Program-made: the position numbers and the translations under genes
Shown here: positions 12,158-23,764 of the stretch, one piece after another
Layout: each line of letters starts with the position of its first letter
Numbering within the stretch: position 1 is the stretch's first letter
The notes under the pieces: model-generated
Seen by the model: the letters and a program-made list of their open reading frames with translations, nothing else
Told to the model about the DNA's origin: nothing
The model's database searches: none
Assembly (NCBI GenBank): GCA_003049485.1
Contig: PYST01000143.1
Span: forward strand, 1 to 64,000
Direction: 5' to 3'
DNA: 64,000 nt
From: Ophioceras dolichostomum
Lineage: Eukaryota; Ascomycota; Sordariomycetes; Magnaporthales; Ophioceraceae

Positions 12158-13807
12158 ATGGCACGCACTACAGCCGCCGTCATGACGGCAGCAGCACTCC
12201 TGGGGCTCGCAGCGTCGACGTTAGGCGCCGCGGTGATGGACAAGCAAGGGCAAGTCGAGGACTGCCTGAAGAGCGCGGGAGTGCCGACGGACGCGTTCAA
12301 CGGGGCCGACTGGCAGATGGACTCGACGCCATTCAACCTGCGACTAAACTTCACGCCCATCGCCATGGCCACACCGACCACGATCAAGCACATCCAAGAC
12401 GCGGTGGCGTGCGCCGCCAAGCTCGGGCTCAAGACCAATCCCAAGTGCGGCGGCCACAGCTACGCCTCGTTCGGACTCGGCGGCGAGGACGGCCACTTGA
12501 CCATCCAGATGGACCGCATGAACACGGTCAAGCTGGACCCAGAGACGCACATCGCCTCGATCCAGGGCGGCTCGCGGCTGGGGCACGTCGCCTACGAGCT
12601 GTACACGCAAGGGAAGCGCGGCTTTAGCCACGGCACATGCCCAGGCGTTGGCGTCGGCGGCCACTCCCTGCACGGCGGGTACGGCATGAGCTCGCACACC
12701 AAGGGGCTCGCGCTGGACTGGATGGTGGGCGCAACAGTGGTGCTGGCCAACTCGAGCGTGGTCAAGTGCTCCGAGACGGAAAACCCGGAGATATTCTGGG
12801 GCATCCGCGGCGCCGGCTCGTCGATGGGTGTCGTGGCCGAGTTCCGGTTCAAGACGTTCGAGGTGCCCAAGGTGGTGACGTACTTCGTCGCCTCGGTCAA
12901 CTGGCGCCAGGACACGGCCGCGGATGGGCTCAAGGCCATGCAGGACTACGTCGAGAATGTGATGCCCAACGAGCTCAACATGCGGCTCTTCATCACCCGC
13001 CAGTTCGTCAACTTCGAGGGTCTGTACTGGGGTAACAAGGCTGGCCTCGAGGCCGGCCTGGAACCGTTGCTCAACAAGACAGGCGGCCGGCTTCAGTTCG
13101 CCCAGGAGGACGACTGGCCGGGTCAGCTGAGCCACTTCGGTAACGGCTTGAGCCTGGACCAGACGCGTCCATATCGCATGGTCAGTAGAATACCCACACA
13201 CCCAGACATATCCAGACGTACCCATGCAGAAGACAAAAGACACAAACAGGAGAAGATCGAAGGCTGACTGCCCCTGTCCCCGGGTCTCAACTATCCATCC
13301 GCACAGTCCGAGACTTTCTACTCGTCTAGCCTGTACACGCGGGCGCTGAGCGACGAGGCGATCAAGAACTTCGTGGACTACTGGTTCACGACGGGCCGGG
13401 CCACACGGCGGGACTGGTACGCGCAGATCGACCTGCACGGCGGCAAGAACTCGGCCATCGTCCGGCCGACCGTGGACTCGACTGCATACGCATACCGCGA
13501 CTATCTCTTCATGTTCAACTTCTACGACAAGGTCGACTCGCGTACGCGCTACCCTGACGACGGCTTCCCGTTCCTGCAGAACTTCGTCACCAGTCTGTCC
13601 GGAGGCCTGCAGGAGGGCGAGTGGGGTCAGTACATCAACTACCCGGATCCCCAGCTCAGCCAGGCGGCCGCCCAGAAGAGCTACTGGGGCAAGCACCTGA
13701 ACAAGCTGCAGGAGCTCAAGGCCGACCTGGACCCGGAGGACCTGTTCCACTATCCCCAGGGAGTGCAGCCCGCGCCGAGCCGGAAGAGGTGTTCGGTCAA
13801 GCATTGA
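12158..13807 (+). CDS. Secreted AA7 glucooligosaccharide-type FAD oxidase
   Basis: Flavoprotein oxidase of the berberine-bridge/GOOX type, which oxidises C1 of oligosaccharides to lactones and gives H2O2. Exons are 12158-13180 and 13307-13807 (507 aa). The intron 13181-13306 uses a weak donor (GTCAGT); the alternative GTAGAA four bases on would break frame. The ATG sits in a strong context (CCACCATGGC) and starts a hydrophobic signal peptide of about 24 residues. The FAD-binding region contains KCGGHSYASFG, with His100 as the probable 8-alpha FAD linkage, and SHGTCPGVGVGGH, with Cys161 as the probable 6-S-cysteinyl linkage. Both attachment residues are therefore present, as in known glucooligosaccharide and chitooligosaccharide oxidases. 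The C-terminal block has QYINYPDP and YWGKHLNKLQELKADLDPEDLFHYPQ, typical of the family. Substrate range (gluco-, xylo- or chito-oligosaccharide) is not readable. Confidence 0.92.
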
Positions 13808-14972
13808 GAGACGATAGGGTCCTCAGTAGGGGAGTGACGGGGAGGACATGAGAGAAGGCATGAAAATATCGAAATGATCTGTCAAAGATCTGTATATAAC
13901 AAATAGAGAGAGATATGAAAGGGGAACAACAGACTGAGATATGGCTCTTGCATCTCATTGACGACCCAGTTATGACCCAGTGGTGGCATACTGATGATGT
14001 CGCAGCTGTCAGCACCCAAACCACCCATGCCGAAACCCCGCGTCTCCCTCTCACTTCTTGCACGACTATTATACCGAATGGGAAACTCCCATATTGTATT
14101 CAAATTTCGATCAAGGAAATAAAAGGGGTCTTCAAGGTCATTGAAAAGATTTATGCAAAATGGGGACGCGCAACGTCAAACAAGCAAGGGCAGGCAGGGC
14201 AGAAAAAGACACGAAGAAAGGAAAGCCAGCATCATGACCAATCAAAAGCCCCTCATTTCACAAATCGAGAGCCAAAGCGGGCGCCCCACATCACATCGAG
14301 CTTGCAGGGCCTTCGTGATGCTGATGCTGCTGACTCGGCAGACCTCGGCCATTCCAGAAGCAGGAGGTGGCGGTAACAGGCTGCAGCACAGCGGTTTGGG
14401 ACCGAATTGACAGCACGTCTCGTAGCGAGAGGAATGCTGATTGCTCGGGGTCTTACAGCGCACCGCTGAATGCGTGCCGAAATGCCACCAATACCTTCTA
14501 GTGCCCCACCAGTCCCCCAAAGTGGAAACGCCTCTTCCCACGGCTTGTTCGGAACTCCTTCAGCTCCCGTTGCAAGCAAGGGGTCGTTGATCTCAGCGCC
14601 ACCTGCCGCCGCCGCCGTGGCATTCGCCTGTCGTGCGCCGACGGCATTGTTGGTGTCATCGCCGCCCCTTCTCACTTTCCTCCTTTCTTTCTTCTTTCTC
14701 TGTCATTTTATTTCTTCACGAGTAGGGACAATCCACGCACCATTGAACAGTCCCTGACTGACACCTACGTCGCAACAAAAGCTGATTTAGCTTCGTCCGA
14801 TTTCGAATCCTCCAACTCATTCCCCGCCTGTATTGTACCAAGCCTTTTTTGCTTTCCATCCACTCGAGACCAGGAGGTCCCTCCACTCCAGCGAATTCCG
14901 AAACGCAAGCGCGCTCTGGCGCTGCAACATCGGACAACAGAAGCAACAGAGCTCGCGGGGAGAACCTCCAGC
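13808..14972. other. Intergenic region, no gene recognised
   Basis: About 1.2 kb between the AA7 oxidase and the YTP1-family gene. It includes the oxidase 3' flank (AT-rich TGTATATAACAAATAG at about 13891) and a pyrimidine-rich stretch at about 14660-14720 that is probably part of the next gene's promoter or leader. No coding sequence is supported. Confidence 0.6.
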
Positions 14973-16990
14973 ATGATGGCGGGCCGTCGCCACATCGGCG
15001 GCAGTGGCTGCGGCTCTGCTTCGGACTCGGCGACGACTCCGACGAAGTTCACGTTTCCTCTCCTTCGACGACGACTCGCACAAACACTATTGCCGCCACC
15101 ATCACGATTAGCCCTCTGTGTCGCCGCCGTGTTCCTGTTTCTCCCAATGGCCTCCTCCCACGAACATGGCGTCTCGAGGATCCAGGAGGGCGACACGGTC
15201 TCCATGGACCCCATTGTACGTCTTGTCTTCACTCTACCTTCCTCGGCAGCCACTTGGCGGGCGGGCCTGGAAACAAAAGCGATGTGATGGAAATACTCGA
15301 TCCGAACCAGAGGAGAGGCGGTGATGAATGAAGGTCGGAAGACCCTGTAGCTAATCCAGATGGCAGGACGGGACACTCTGGGCTCACATCTTCCTGCAAA
15401 TCTTTGCTTTCGGCATCCTCTTCCCACTAGGGATGGTACTAGGGGTAGGTGTGGCATTTTGCTCCTTCGTTTTCCCCCGCCTGTTTATCATGAACATCGC
15501 TATGGCTGGCTGCCTCGACTGGAGGGGGCCAGACGCTAGGGTGCCCCTCGCCTCCTACCTGACGAAGGAGTCTGTTTTGCTAACTCGAGGTTCACTGCTG
15601 TGTTCAACGATTACAGATCGTCAAAAACCGCTGGCACGTACCCCTCCAGACCCTGAGCTCCATCCTCGCGATCCTCGGCCTCGCCCTCGGGCACATGCAC
15701 GGCGGCCGGCAATTCCGATCCGACAACGTCCACTCGGCGTTCGCCGGCCCCCTCTACTTCATCCTCTTCGGCCAGATCATCCTGGGCGTATACCTCAAGC
15801 TCCACCTAGAGAAGGGCTTCCACGGCCGGGTGCGGCCATGGGTCAAGATGCTGCACGGCATCTGCGGCAAGGCGTTCCCACTGCTGTCGTGGGTGCAGCT
15901 GCTCTTCGGCGGCATCACGGCGCTCGGGTTCTGCCAGGGCGACCACGTGGGCCAGTGCCTGGCGCACTTCATCATGGGCAGCTCCTTCATCGCGTACGGC
16001 GCGATCCTGACCATCATGCTGCTCGCGGGGCAGCTGTGGCTGCGGCGCATGGGCCGGTCGCAGGAGTTCTTCGACAGCGCCGTCATCGCGGCCTGGGGCT
16101 GTGTCAACACCTTCACCGAGCACCGCTGGGGCACCGAGTGGGTGCGCAACGACTGGCAGCACACCACGATGGGCATCATCTGGTGGTGCGCCGGTCTGGC
16201 CGGCGTGTGGCTCAGCAAGGGCCGTGACGGGCTGCCCCGCCGCAACTTCATCCCGGGCTTCGTGCTGCTCATCACCGGCTGGGCCATGTCTTCCCACCCG
16301 CAGGACCTGATGATCAGCGCGGCTACGCACAAGGCGTTTGGGTACACACTTATGGCTGCCGGCATTACCCGTATCATTGAGATATCGTTTGTCCTGAGCG
16401 ACAAGCCCGCAATATCCGAGGACGGCTACGAGGCACACAGCTTCCAGTACATCCCCGTATTCGTACGTACCTATCCGTATCCATACCTTTCCGCCCTTTA
16501 ACACCGCTATGTTTTCCGGGACGAATTCCATCTAACATCTATCCCTCTGCTTCAGCTCCTCTACGCCTCTGGCTTCCTCTTCATGGGCGCCACCGAGGAG
16601 CAAATGCACCTCGTCGAGGCCTCCAAGATCGACCACGTCGCCTACGTCCTGATCCTGTACAGCCTCGCCTTCCTGACCTTCCTCTTCGTCTGCATGCTCC
16701 TCAACGTCTACGACCGGTCCGTCTCTGGCGGCGAACCCTCCAAGGGCCAGATGAACGGCCGCACCACCGCCACCGCCGCATCGTCTGTCATCAACGACGT
16801 GGAGCGCCGACAGCTGCGCGACGCCGAGGAGTTCGAGCTCGACGGCCTGATGAGCGACGACGACGATCAGGACGAGGAGCACGCGGCGAGGAGGAAGCTT
16901 CTCGGCACAAACAACAGCAAAGCGGACTCGGACGATGCCGCGCTCGCGAGCCCGAGTACGCTGGGGAGGAATAGTGATCGGTCCGTTTAA
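14973..16990 (+). CDS. YTP1-family multi-pass membrane protein (DUF2427 + Ytp1 domains)
   Basis: Integral membrane protein of the yeast Ytp1 family; the molecular function of the family is poorly known, with reported resemblance to electron-transport membrane proteins. Four exons: 14973-15215, 15367-15444, 15617-16462 and 16556-16990 (533 aa). Donors are GTACGT, GTAGGT and GTACGT; all three introns are phase 0. A hydrophobic N-terminal segment (about residues 45-62) is followed by SSHEHGV. The tiny second exon encodes one helix (LWAHIFLQIFAFGILFPLG). About nine further helices follow, including the LGHMHGG and HSAFAGPLYFILFGQ region and the Ytp1 core (NTFTEHRWG, WQHTTMGIIWW). The C-terminus is hydrophilic and acidic. 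The two upstream ATGs are adjacent and the first was used. No interrupted or missing segment was seen. Confidence 0.88.
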
Positions 16991-17889
16991 AGGTTGGAGA
17001 TGTAAAGGAAGACCGTCAGATTTCTTTTTCATGTCTTGTGCTTCTAGGAAGGCGCTTCCGCTTTGGTCAGCTGTCTGTCTCATCTAAGTACCATACCTTA
17101 CTTATAGACCTGCAAAATGGTGGTCGTCATCATGGGCCACTCTGCTGTCGAGGATCCCTCTTTTCTTTGGTTACTCTTTTACTCCTTACATCCTACTAAG
17201 GGGCGTTCGGTTTGGCACAAAAAGGGTCACGTTGCGCGGTATATAGCGTTCTAATCTTACAAATGTATCTACCTGCATGGTCGTCTACTAATCTTCTGCA
17301 TACGTACGTACCTACTGCTTACCGACTATATATAACAAGAACAGGGGTTTCTTGGAAGGAGCCTACCCCCACGACTGCAGGATGATGCTCTTCACAACGG
17401 GACATATCTGTCTAACACCTACAGCCATGGTGCGGCCGATGCCTCAGCCAGAACAAAGTCTACAGCATACCTATGAAGCTCGGTCGGCAAGCACAAACCG
17501 AGTGGGCAGGACAAACCGTCCGGCGTGAAATACGCTATACGAGGGGTCGAGGGGATCGGCAGAGACGGACGCTAACACGCATGCAAGATGGATGGCGGAA
17601 TCTGCTTGTGGCGTGCAGTTGCGTGGCGCAGCTCCCGTGGCATCTCTTCATCCAAAAAATTTGGAACCCCGCAATCGGTAGATGGAATGTTCGAAGTCCC
17701 TGGAAGCACAACGCAGCCATACAAAAACAACTAAGGCTGTCCGCCAACTCTTCGGCCAGGCACCTTACCTTCCTTACCGCCTCCTCGTTCGCTTAGTCGC
17801 CCATCGCCCACAAAGTCCCTATATCCTTCCTTTGCACACGACCTTCGCCGCCCGACTTTCGTCCGCTGCCAACTACCGGCACAACCACA
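16991..17889. other. Intergenic region, no gene recognised
   Basis: About 0.9 kb between the YTP1-family gene and the small basic protein gene. A TATATATAAC stretch at about 17327-17336 could be a promoter element but is about 550 bp from the next ATG. The 100 bases before 17890 are pyrimidine-rich and end in CACAACCACA, a typical fungal leader. Confidence 0.55.
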
Positions 17890-18348
17890 ATGCCATCAGT
17901 CAAAAGCCCCAACAAGCCGCCTAAGAGCGCGCAAGTCGGAGCATCCAAGGCTCGCAAGGCCCAGAAGAAGCGCTCCGCCCTCGGCCAGTCCGGCATCTCG
18001 CGGTCCGCCTCCCGACGCGGTGCCAGGCCAGGTCTCCTGCCGACGAGCGGACCGGGCGCGCTCCTCAGCGCGAAGAAGCGGCGCAAGGTGGAGAAGCAGA
18101 TGGTGCATGCGTTGAAGAGGAAGATGGAGGCTGAGGGGGAGGTTTTGATGAAGGGTTGGTTATTTTTTTTCTCTCTTTTTCCCTGGGTGCTACCTCGCAT
18201 GCATGACCCCTTGACGCAAGCAGTTTTAGCTGACGGTTTTGAGTTTTGGACAGACGCTTCGGAACAGTCGTCGCAGAAGATGGAGAAGAAGGCAAACCAT
18301 GACGGTGATGCGAAAGACGTGGAGGCCATGGAGGTTAATATTTCATGA
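17890..18348 (+). CDS. Small basic, probably nuclear or nucleolar protein of unknown function
   Basis: A short, highly basic protein. Exons are 17890-18154 and 18254-18348 (119 aa). The intron 18155-18253 (99 bp) has donor GTTGGT and acceptor CAG. The N-terminal half is rich in Lys, Arg, Ser and Pro, with RRGARPGLLPTSGP. It is followed by a conserved-looking helix LSAKKRRKVEKQMVHALKRK and an acidic EAEGEVLMKDAS segment. KKRRKVEK would serve as a nuclear localisation signal. Small ribosome-biogenesis factors such as Alb1 have a similar size and composition, but I do not see the Alb1 motifs, so no name is given. The intron is a multiple of three and has no stop, so an unspliced transcript would encode 152 residues. 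The compact two-exon structure and leader support a real gene. Confidence 0.72.
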   Translation: MPSVKSPNKPPKSAQVGASKARKAQKKRSALGQSGISRSASRRGARPGLLPTSGPGALLSAKKRRKVEKQMVHALKRKMEAEGEVLMKGWLFFFSLFPWVLPRMHDPLTQAVLADGFEFWTDASEQSSQKMEKKANHDGDAKDVEAMEVNIS

Positions 18349-20639
18349 TGACGAGGATGGGGATGGGACATATCCTAGAGCGATACGGCACACTTCTACG
18401 CCGGTGGTAGCCTCTGGTCTGGTAGAATCCTTCTCCGTGATGGGGACTTCCCACGCGCCCGAGGAGATGATACGGCGGACCTCTGCGGTTATGTGGACCG
18501 CTAGCTGCCACTGAAGGGAAGAGAATCGCCGGCGCAGCATACACCTGGCCCACGACCTCCAAATCGATGCGTCCGAAGGTGGACCGAGAACATCGACAGC
18601 AACCTTTGCCCCCTAGATCACCTAGTCAGACAGGGTGAACTACGTTGCCCTAATCGGATGGGAATAAACTACTCCGTGCCAATGCTAAGGGGTGGAACAA
18701 TCCATTCTCTGTTATGCGGAGGTCATGAGGCTGACACTGTCGGACGAGGTGATCTTAGTGGGAAGTTTGCTGTTGATGTTCCCTGTCCCCCTTCGGATAC
18801 ATCAACGAGGCCGCTGAATCCCGATTCGACCAATTTCTCGCAACTAAGGATCCCATCCGGGGCAGCATAATTCCGTACCCTAGTAGTTCGGAAGCATGCA
18901 TGATGGATCGACCTGCATATTTGGACATGTGTAAGTGCCTGATGCTAGTTGCGCCCTGAGTCGAGATCACTTTCCTAGGAGCCTCGCGGCCGAGGGGGCC
19001 GAGCTGGCTTTGCATCTTGCTCACCGTTCGCTCAGTATGAGCACCTAGTGGCACCGACACCGACCGATCCGACCATACTTCCCTCTTTGCCGAGCTGTTT
19101 GGGCGACGGATTCGCACTTCCGTCTCGGATGCGCCCCTGCCTCGCCTCCACCTAATCTCGTCGAACAGGAACCCACGTCCTCTGACACACTTCCTAGATT
19201 TACTTCGAGTTGAACTCGTTACCTCTCCCTTGCCCTGACTTTACCCCTGCTATTCTAGAGATCGTGATGGCGGCCATGATGACACATGCTTGGGCCCGAC
19301 CGAACCCAGGAAGATATCCCTTCCAGCCACGGGGCTTGCACGGTGACCGGGATGCGGGGAAAATTGGACTGATCCCCGAATGCGATGAAATATCTACGCC
19401 AAAACGGGTTTCTCAGGCTTGCACAGCGCTAGGTCAGACGACAGCCCTGGGATACGGAATCGGAAGAACAGCGGGCGCGAGAGGAGGTCTCCAAGAACCA
19501 CGAGCTACTTACTGGATCGAGAGTTCATCCACCAGCCAGTCGTTCAATCTATTCTCGATATTGTCCTACCGTAAAATCAGCCGCTTACCAGCAGCTGACC
19601 CAGCACACCCACCTCCATCGCCTTGTTCATGGTCCAGAAGCAGTGTTCCATGCATCCATGGTTTCTCCAACCATTCTTTTGCTGCTCAAGATATACAGAG
19701 GTGCTCCTTGCTCTCCGATACCACGGTTGCTGGGACTTATATCTCGACCCGAATTACCTATAATATAATAGCGCAGGCGAGACCGCCTGATATAGTCCCC
19801 CCTCGCTTCCATTCTTGCATCGTAGCGCCCTCCCGACAATTTATCCGTCAACTGGCCACGCTCTGGCGAGAGAAACTTGGCCCGGAAGCGGGAAAACCTG
19901 GCCCCTATTTTTAGCAGCGTTTAAACCCACGGCTAATAGTACATAGTGGACATGGGTGGAAACCAGCACACTTTTTGAATATAGCTGCTGTGACGTCGGG
20001 TCTGCTTCTCGCTTCCGATTTGGTACGACGCCTTCCTCATATCGATCACCTCGGGGCTGGTGGGCCGGACACTGGAGTGCAGAGTGAGGAGAAGCTCTAC
20101 TTTGACCCCTGATCCGGAGCTATAAGCTAGTACCAAGCTCCGCTTATAGTATTTCTGCCTGTGCTCCCCGTTTGCCACGTTGGCTTCGGTCTTCTAGAGC
20201 CTCGATATGGCCTTATCATAGTACCAGCGCCATGCCAGTTCTCTGGCCATTGCAACGTTGTTCCACCTATTTCTTCGGGCATGGAGATGTGGTCTCCCTT
20301 CCCTCTACTCTCCTCCTCCAGCAGAGGGGCATCTCTTCGCATTTTTTGCTTGTAGTCCACTTTCGCCTTCTGCCCCATCGTTCGTCTCCCGATGCGACGC
20401 TAAGAAGATCCTCAACCCGGAGGCCGGTCCCCTTTTCATCTTCACTGCGTGATGGATCAACACGAGATATATCATATGCGTTCCTCGCTGGCTGGGCAGT
20501 CTTGAAAAAAAAACCTGGTTCTGTTCAGTAGAACGCGCCGAATCCTCACAAAGGCCAACTCGACACCACTGCTAGTTACAGGGTTTCGTTGCCAACCTAG
20601 AAAAAGGGACGAACACACACTTTGGTCGATCCCTCACGA
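18349..20639. other. Intergenic region, no gene recognised
   Basis: About 2.3 kb. The largest ORF (19210-19914 plus, 234 codons) has no recognisable domain, no consistent codon bias and a shifting composition; I regard it as chance. The last 250 bases form the promoter of the cyanovirin-type gene. Confidence 0.55.
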
Positions 20640-21412
20640 ATGGGGGGCCGCCTGTCAGCCGCGATGACACGATCACTCGCAAGAGTCGCAACCGGTCTTC
20701 TGCTTTTCCAGGGGGCCATATCAGCAGCGGCCGTTCATAGACCTATGGACGACTTCCGAAGCTCGTGCGACCCGAAGTCCATGAGGGTCGAGGGCAAATA
20801 TGCAACGGCGTTCTGCAGGACCCTCAAGGGAGAGCTTAGGTGTTCACGCTTGGATCTGTCGCCTTGTATCAAGAACAACCAGGGGAATTTGCAGAGTGAT
20901 CCTACTGGCGCCGGGTGAGCTGCTCCCGTTTCTCTTCTGTCTCCTTTGCCTCTTTCCTTCACTCCGCCCAGCCCCAGTGCTTCATAATTTCAAGCCCCAA
21001 TCCCTCTGTTGGCCCATGCTGACCTGATGATCACATCCTTGACACCTTACCTCCCTCCCCCTCGACAAACAGCCCGTCATTCTTCAATGAATGCTACGGC
21101 TGCAGCAACGATCCGGCCACTTCAGGCCTGTTGATCAACGGCCCAACAGTGCTTCACTGCAGATGTGACCCCAAAACAGGCATCCCTCGACCCATCTGGC
21201 CAATGGCTATAATGGATATCAGTAAGTCCAGCCGACCCGACAGCCCCTGACAGGGGATACTATCCTCTTCTCTCAGTACCTGCCTCCTCCGTCCATCTCA
21301 GCGCAGACTAAGATGAGAAATTGTTGTAGATGGCTTCATCGACAACACGGACGGGGTCATGCATTGCTATGGGAACCCCGGAGTCTCTCAGCCCGCGAGA
21401 AGCTGCTTCTAG
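20640..21412 (+). CDS. Secreted cyanovirin-N (CVNH) domain protein
   Basis: Small secreted protein with a single CVNH fold, a lectin-like domain that in other members binds mannose-type glycans. Exons are 20640-20914, 21073-21221 and 21330-21412 (168 aa). Donors are GTGAGC and GTAAGT; acceptors are CAG and TAG. The junctions rebuild Gly (GG|C) and Asn (A|AT). The N-terminus has a hydrophobic signal (RVATGLLLFQGAISAAAV). The first CVNH repeat contains FRSSC, ATAFCRTLKGEL, SRLDLSPCIKNNQGNL. The second contains LHCRCDPKTG, MDINGFIDNTDGVMHCYG. These are the paired motifs of the family, with Cys residues in both halves. An in-frame ATG at 20664 would give 160 aa and still keep the signal peptide. 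The second intron is 108 bp. Role (self-recognition, host interaction or defence) is not readable. Confidence 0.84.
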
Positions 21413-22529
21413 GACGGCAGGCAGGCTGTTGGCTATCTACTGCCTACTTGTAGGAGCTCTGGTTCTTTCAAGTCAGAACATGAGCCCGTCGTCTAGGGCT
21501 GTTCAGGATGGGGGAGGGAAACCAAATATCAGGGAGAGAGAAGAGGGAAGATATATTACACAAGTCTGAGTGCACATTGCGGAGATGCATACATGTAAGG
21601 GAGGGAATCAGCATGTGGGGAGTTAAAGAGGAGGTCTATGACAAGCGGCGCGAATCTGTATTGTTGATATGTGTCTAGGTATTTACGCCAGAAGCCACCG
21701 CGAGTGATGATTTGACTCATCCATTATGAAATAACGTTGACACGGTTGAAATCAACTGAATATTGGACAGCTACTACTGCTTCTTTTGGTGACCCTTTCA
21801 TTGCCGTAGGTAAGGTAGGTATGATTGAAAAGAGTTCAGCAGTCCTGGGTCGGTCATCGACACCAGGCCGAACGGGGCACCACCCAGCTAGCCGACCTTG
21901 GCAAATTCTCGTTAAACTAGCAAGCCCCCCCAAAAGGACTCCGCTCGTCAGTTCTGTCCCAGATTTGACTACTCTAAATGAACATCCTAGCGTCCACGAG
22001 GCAGCCAGGAAGCCAAGTGACTACCAAGGTAACTGGTAGAATAACCACGAGCCCAAGTACAACCATGGGCGTGCGCGCACCCATGCCCACGCCTGCTGAC
22101 CTCTACCGAATGTATCTCTGGGCGGGTCGTTTCGTGGGTTGATCGAGATTCTAGGGAAAGGCACCAACCCGCCTATCCAATATACTAGGTAATGGTGTTT
22201 GTTATGACTGTCGTCCCATCCTCATCCTGTCTGGATAGGCAGGTAATATGGCGGAGGATCAGCCTGGCGTCGTCACTGCCATATCTTTCAACCTTATATT
22301 AGCTTGAGAGCACAATCGCCTTTCCTTCTCTGTACCCCTGATTTGAGCCCTCAACCCTCGGGACTTCTTGTCGCCCGGGATATTCGGGATGTTTAGGACG
22401 GAGTCGCCCCGTAAACCCGGGCCCCATGATTAATGTTGAGATTTGACGACTGCATCCTAGTAAAGAGAAGTGCTCTCCGAGAGGAGAGTAACACCAGAGA
22501 AACGGTTGCGTGGCACGAACCCGCGGATA
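21413..22529. other. Intergenic region between convergent genes
   Basis: About 1.1 kb between the 3' end of the cyanovirin-type gene and the 3' end of the NC-domain-like gene. The short ORFs show no domain. Nothing else recognised. Confidence 0.6.
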
Positions 22530-23764
22530 CTAGCCCACCGGCTCAGCTTTCTCCTTCTCCTTCTCCTTCTCGTCCTTCTTATCTTCCACCTCCTCCTCTT
22601 CCCCGTCCTTCTCGTCCCACGTATATCTGTGCTTCTTCACCCTCGTCCACAAGTTGCCCATGTGCGTCATATACTCCTTCACCTCGTCCATCTCCTCGGC
22701 CCCGTGTCCGTGCTCGTCCAGCTTGGCCTGCACGCGGGCCACCATGGCGTCCAGCGCGAGCTTGGGCGACAGCAGCGCGAGCTGCTCGTCGAGCCTGTCC
22801 TGGCTGACGACCTTGCCGTCGCACAGGTCGCGCACGAGCTTCTCGGCCAGGTGCTGGCAGTTGCTCTCTAGCAGGTTGTACCGCGGGTTGAGCTGCATGT
22901 GCTTCTCGCCCAGCGTGCGGATCTCGTCGTGCGTCTTGGTGGTCTCGCCGACGTAGTAGCACGAGCTCCAGGTCCGCACGAAGCCGCTCGTGACCTCGTT
23001 GACGCGGAAGACGTTCTTGCCGAGCATCTTGGGTGAGATCTGGTCGCTCATCAGGTCGTAGCAGTAGCTGATCCCGAAGCCCCGGTCGATCACGCACAGG
23101 GCCCAGTGGCAGATGCTGTTGAGCGTCATGCCGACGTGCCGGGCCAGCAACCGGTACGACTGCTTGGACAGCTCGAAGTTGCCGAACTCGATCGGCGTCG
23201 TCACGAGCAGCACGGCGCGGTGCGACGAGTCCGGGCTGTAGACGAGGGGCTGCTCCATCTCGCTTGCTGCCGAGGCGGCGCCGGCGGGGGCGGGGCTGAT
23301 CGGCGGTGCGGCGTTGTCAGGATTACCTGGGTTGGGGCTCAGGGTTTCTGGAGCGGGAGCGGGAGAGGGAGCAGCAGGGGCGAGAGAGGGGGATGGCCCA
23401 GGCAGCCCTTGGTCGCTGTTGCCATCCGGGACGGCAGATGCGGCAGTCGCGGCAGTCTCATACAGCTTCTCGGCGATAGGGCGGAGGAATTCGTTGCGCT
23501 CCTCCCGCTGCCGGACCAACTCCGGGTGCTCTTTCGGGTGCTCTTCCGGGGGTTGACGGTCGCCATCATCTGACGCGGCCGCGGAGTGGCGCTCTTTCCT
23601 CTCCTCCCTAGCAGGTGTGTTGGTTCTCTCTACATTAGCTCGGGCGACTTCGGGGGAAGCGCGATGGCAAAGTGGGGGAGTGTCGCTTACCATTTTTTCG
23701 CGATGAAGCCTTGAGTGGACTTGGTCGCCTTGTTGAGCTTCTTGGACAGGGAATCAAATACCAT
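22530..23764 (-). CDS. Papain-fold NC-domain-like (LRAT/PPPDE-type) protein
   Basis: Probable thiol-enzyme fold of the LRAT/NlpC/PPPDE group, of unknown substrate. Exons are 23764-23691 and 23607-22530 (383 aa). The intron 23690-23608 (83 bp) has donor GTAAGC, branch GCTAAT and acceptor TAG, with the junction codon TG|G (Trp). The first exon encodes MVFDSLSKKLNKATKSTQGF, which the long second reading frame alone would miss. Residues about 75-140 are a Pro/Ala-rich linker. The core domain follows: LVTTPIEF, then HWALCVIDRG with His192, and NLLESNCQHLAEKLV with Cys275. These are the expected His and Cys of the catalytic pair in this fold (the circularly permuted order, His before Cys). The C-terminus is a charged Glu/Lys tract. 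I know similar fungal proteins only as uncharacterised. The family-level call is from motifs only. Confidence 0.72.

Noticed and set aside
12344..13804. Long minus-strand ORF of 486 codons across the AA7 oxidase gene
   Set aside because: It is the antisense shadow of a GC-rich coding gene; composition is Val/Leu/His/Arg/Gln-rich as expected, and the plus-strand gene has clear domains.
17890..18348. Naming the small basic protein as Alb1 ribosome-biogenesis factor
   Set aside because: Size and charge are similar but the characteristic Alb1 sequence motifs are not visible.
19210..19914. Plus-strand ORF of 234 codons
   Set aside because: No recognisable domain or signal, changing composition, no intron structure; treated as chance in a long intergenic region.
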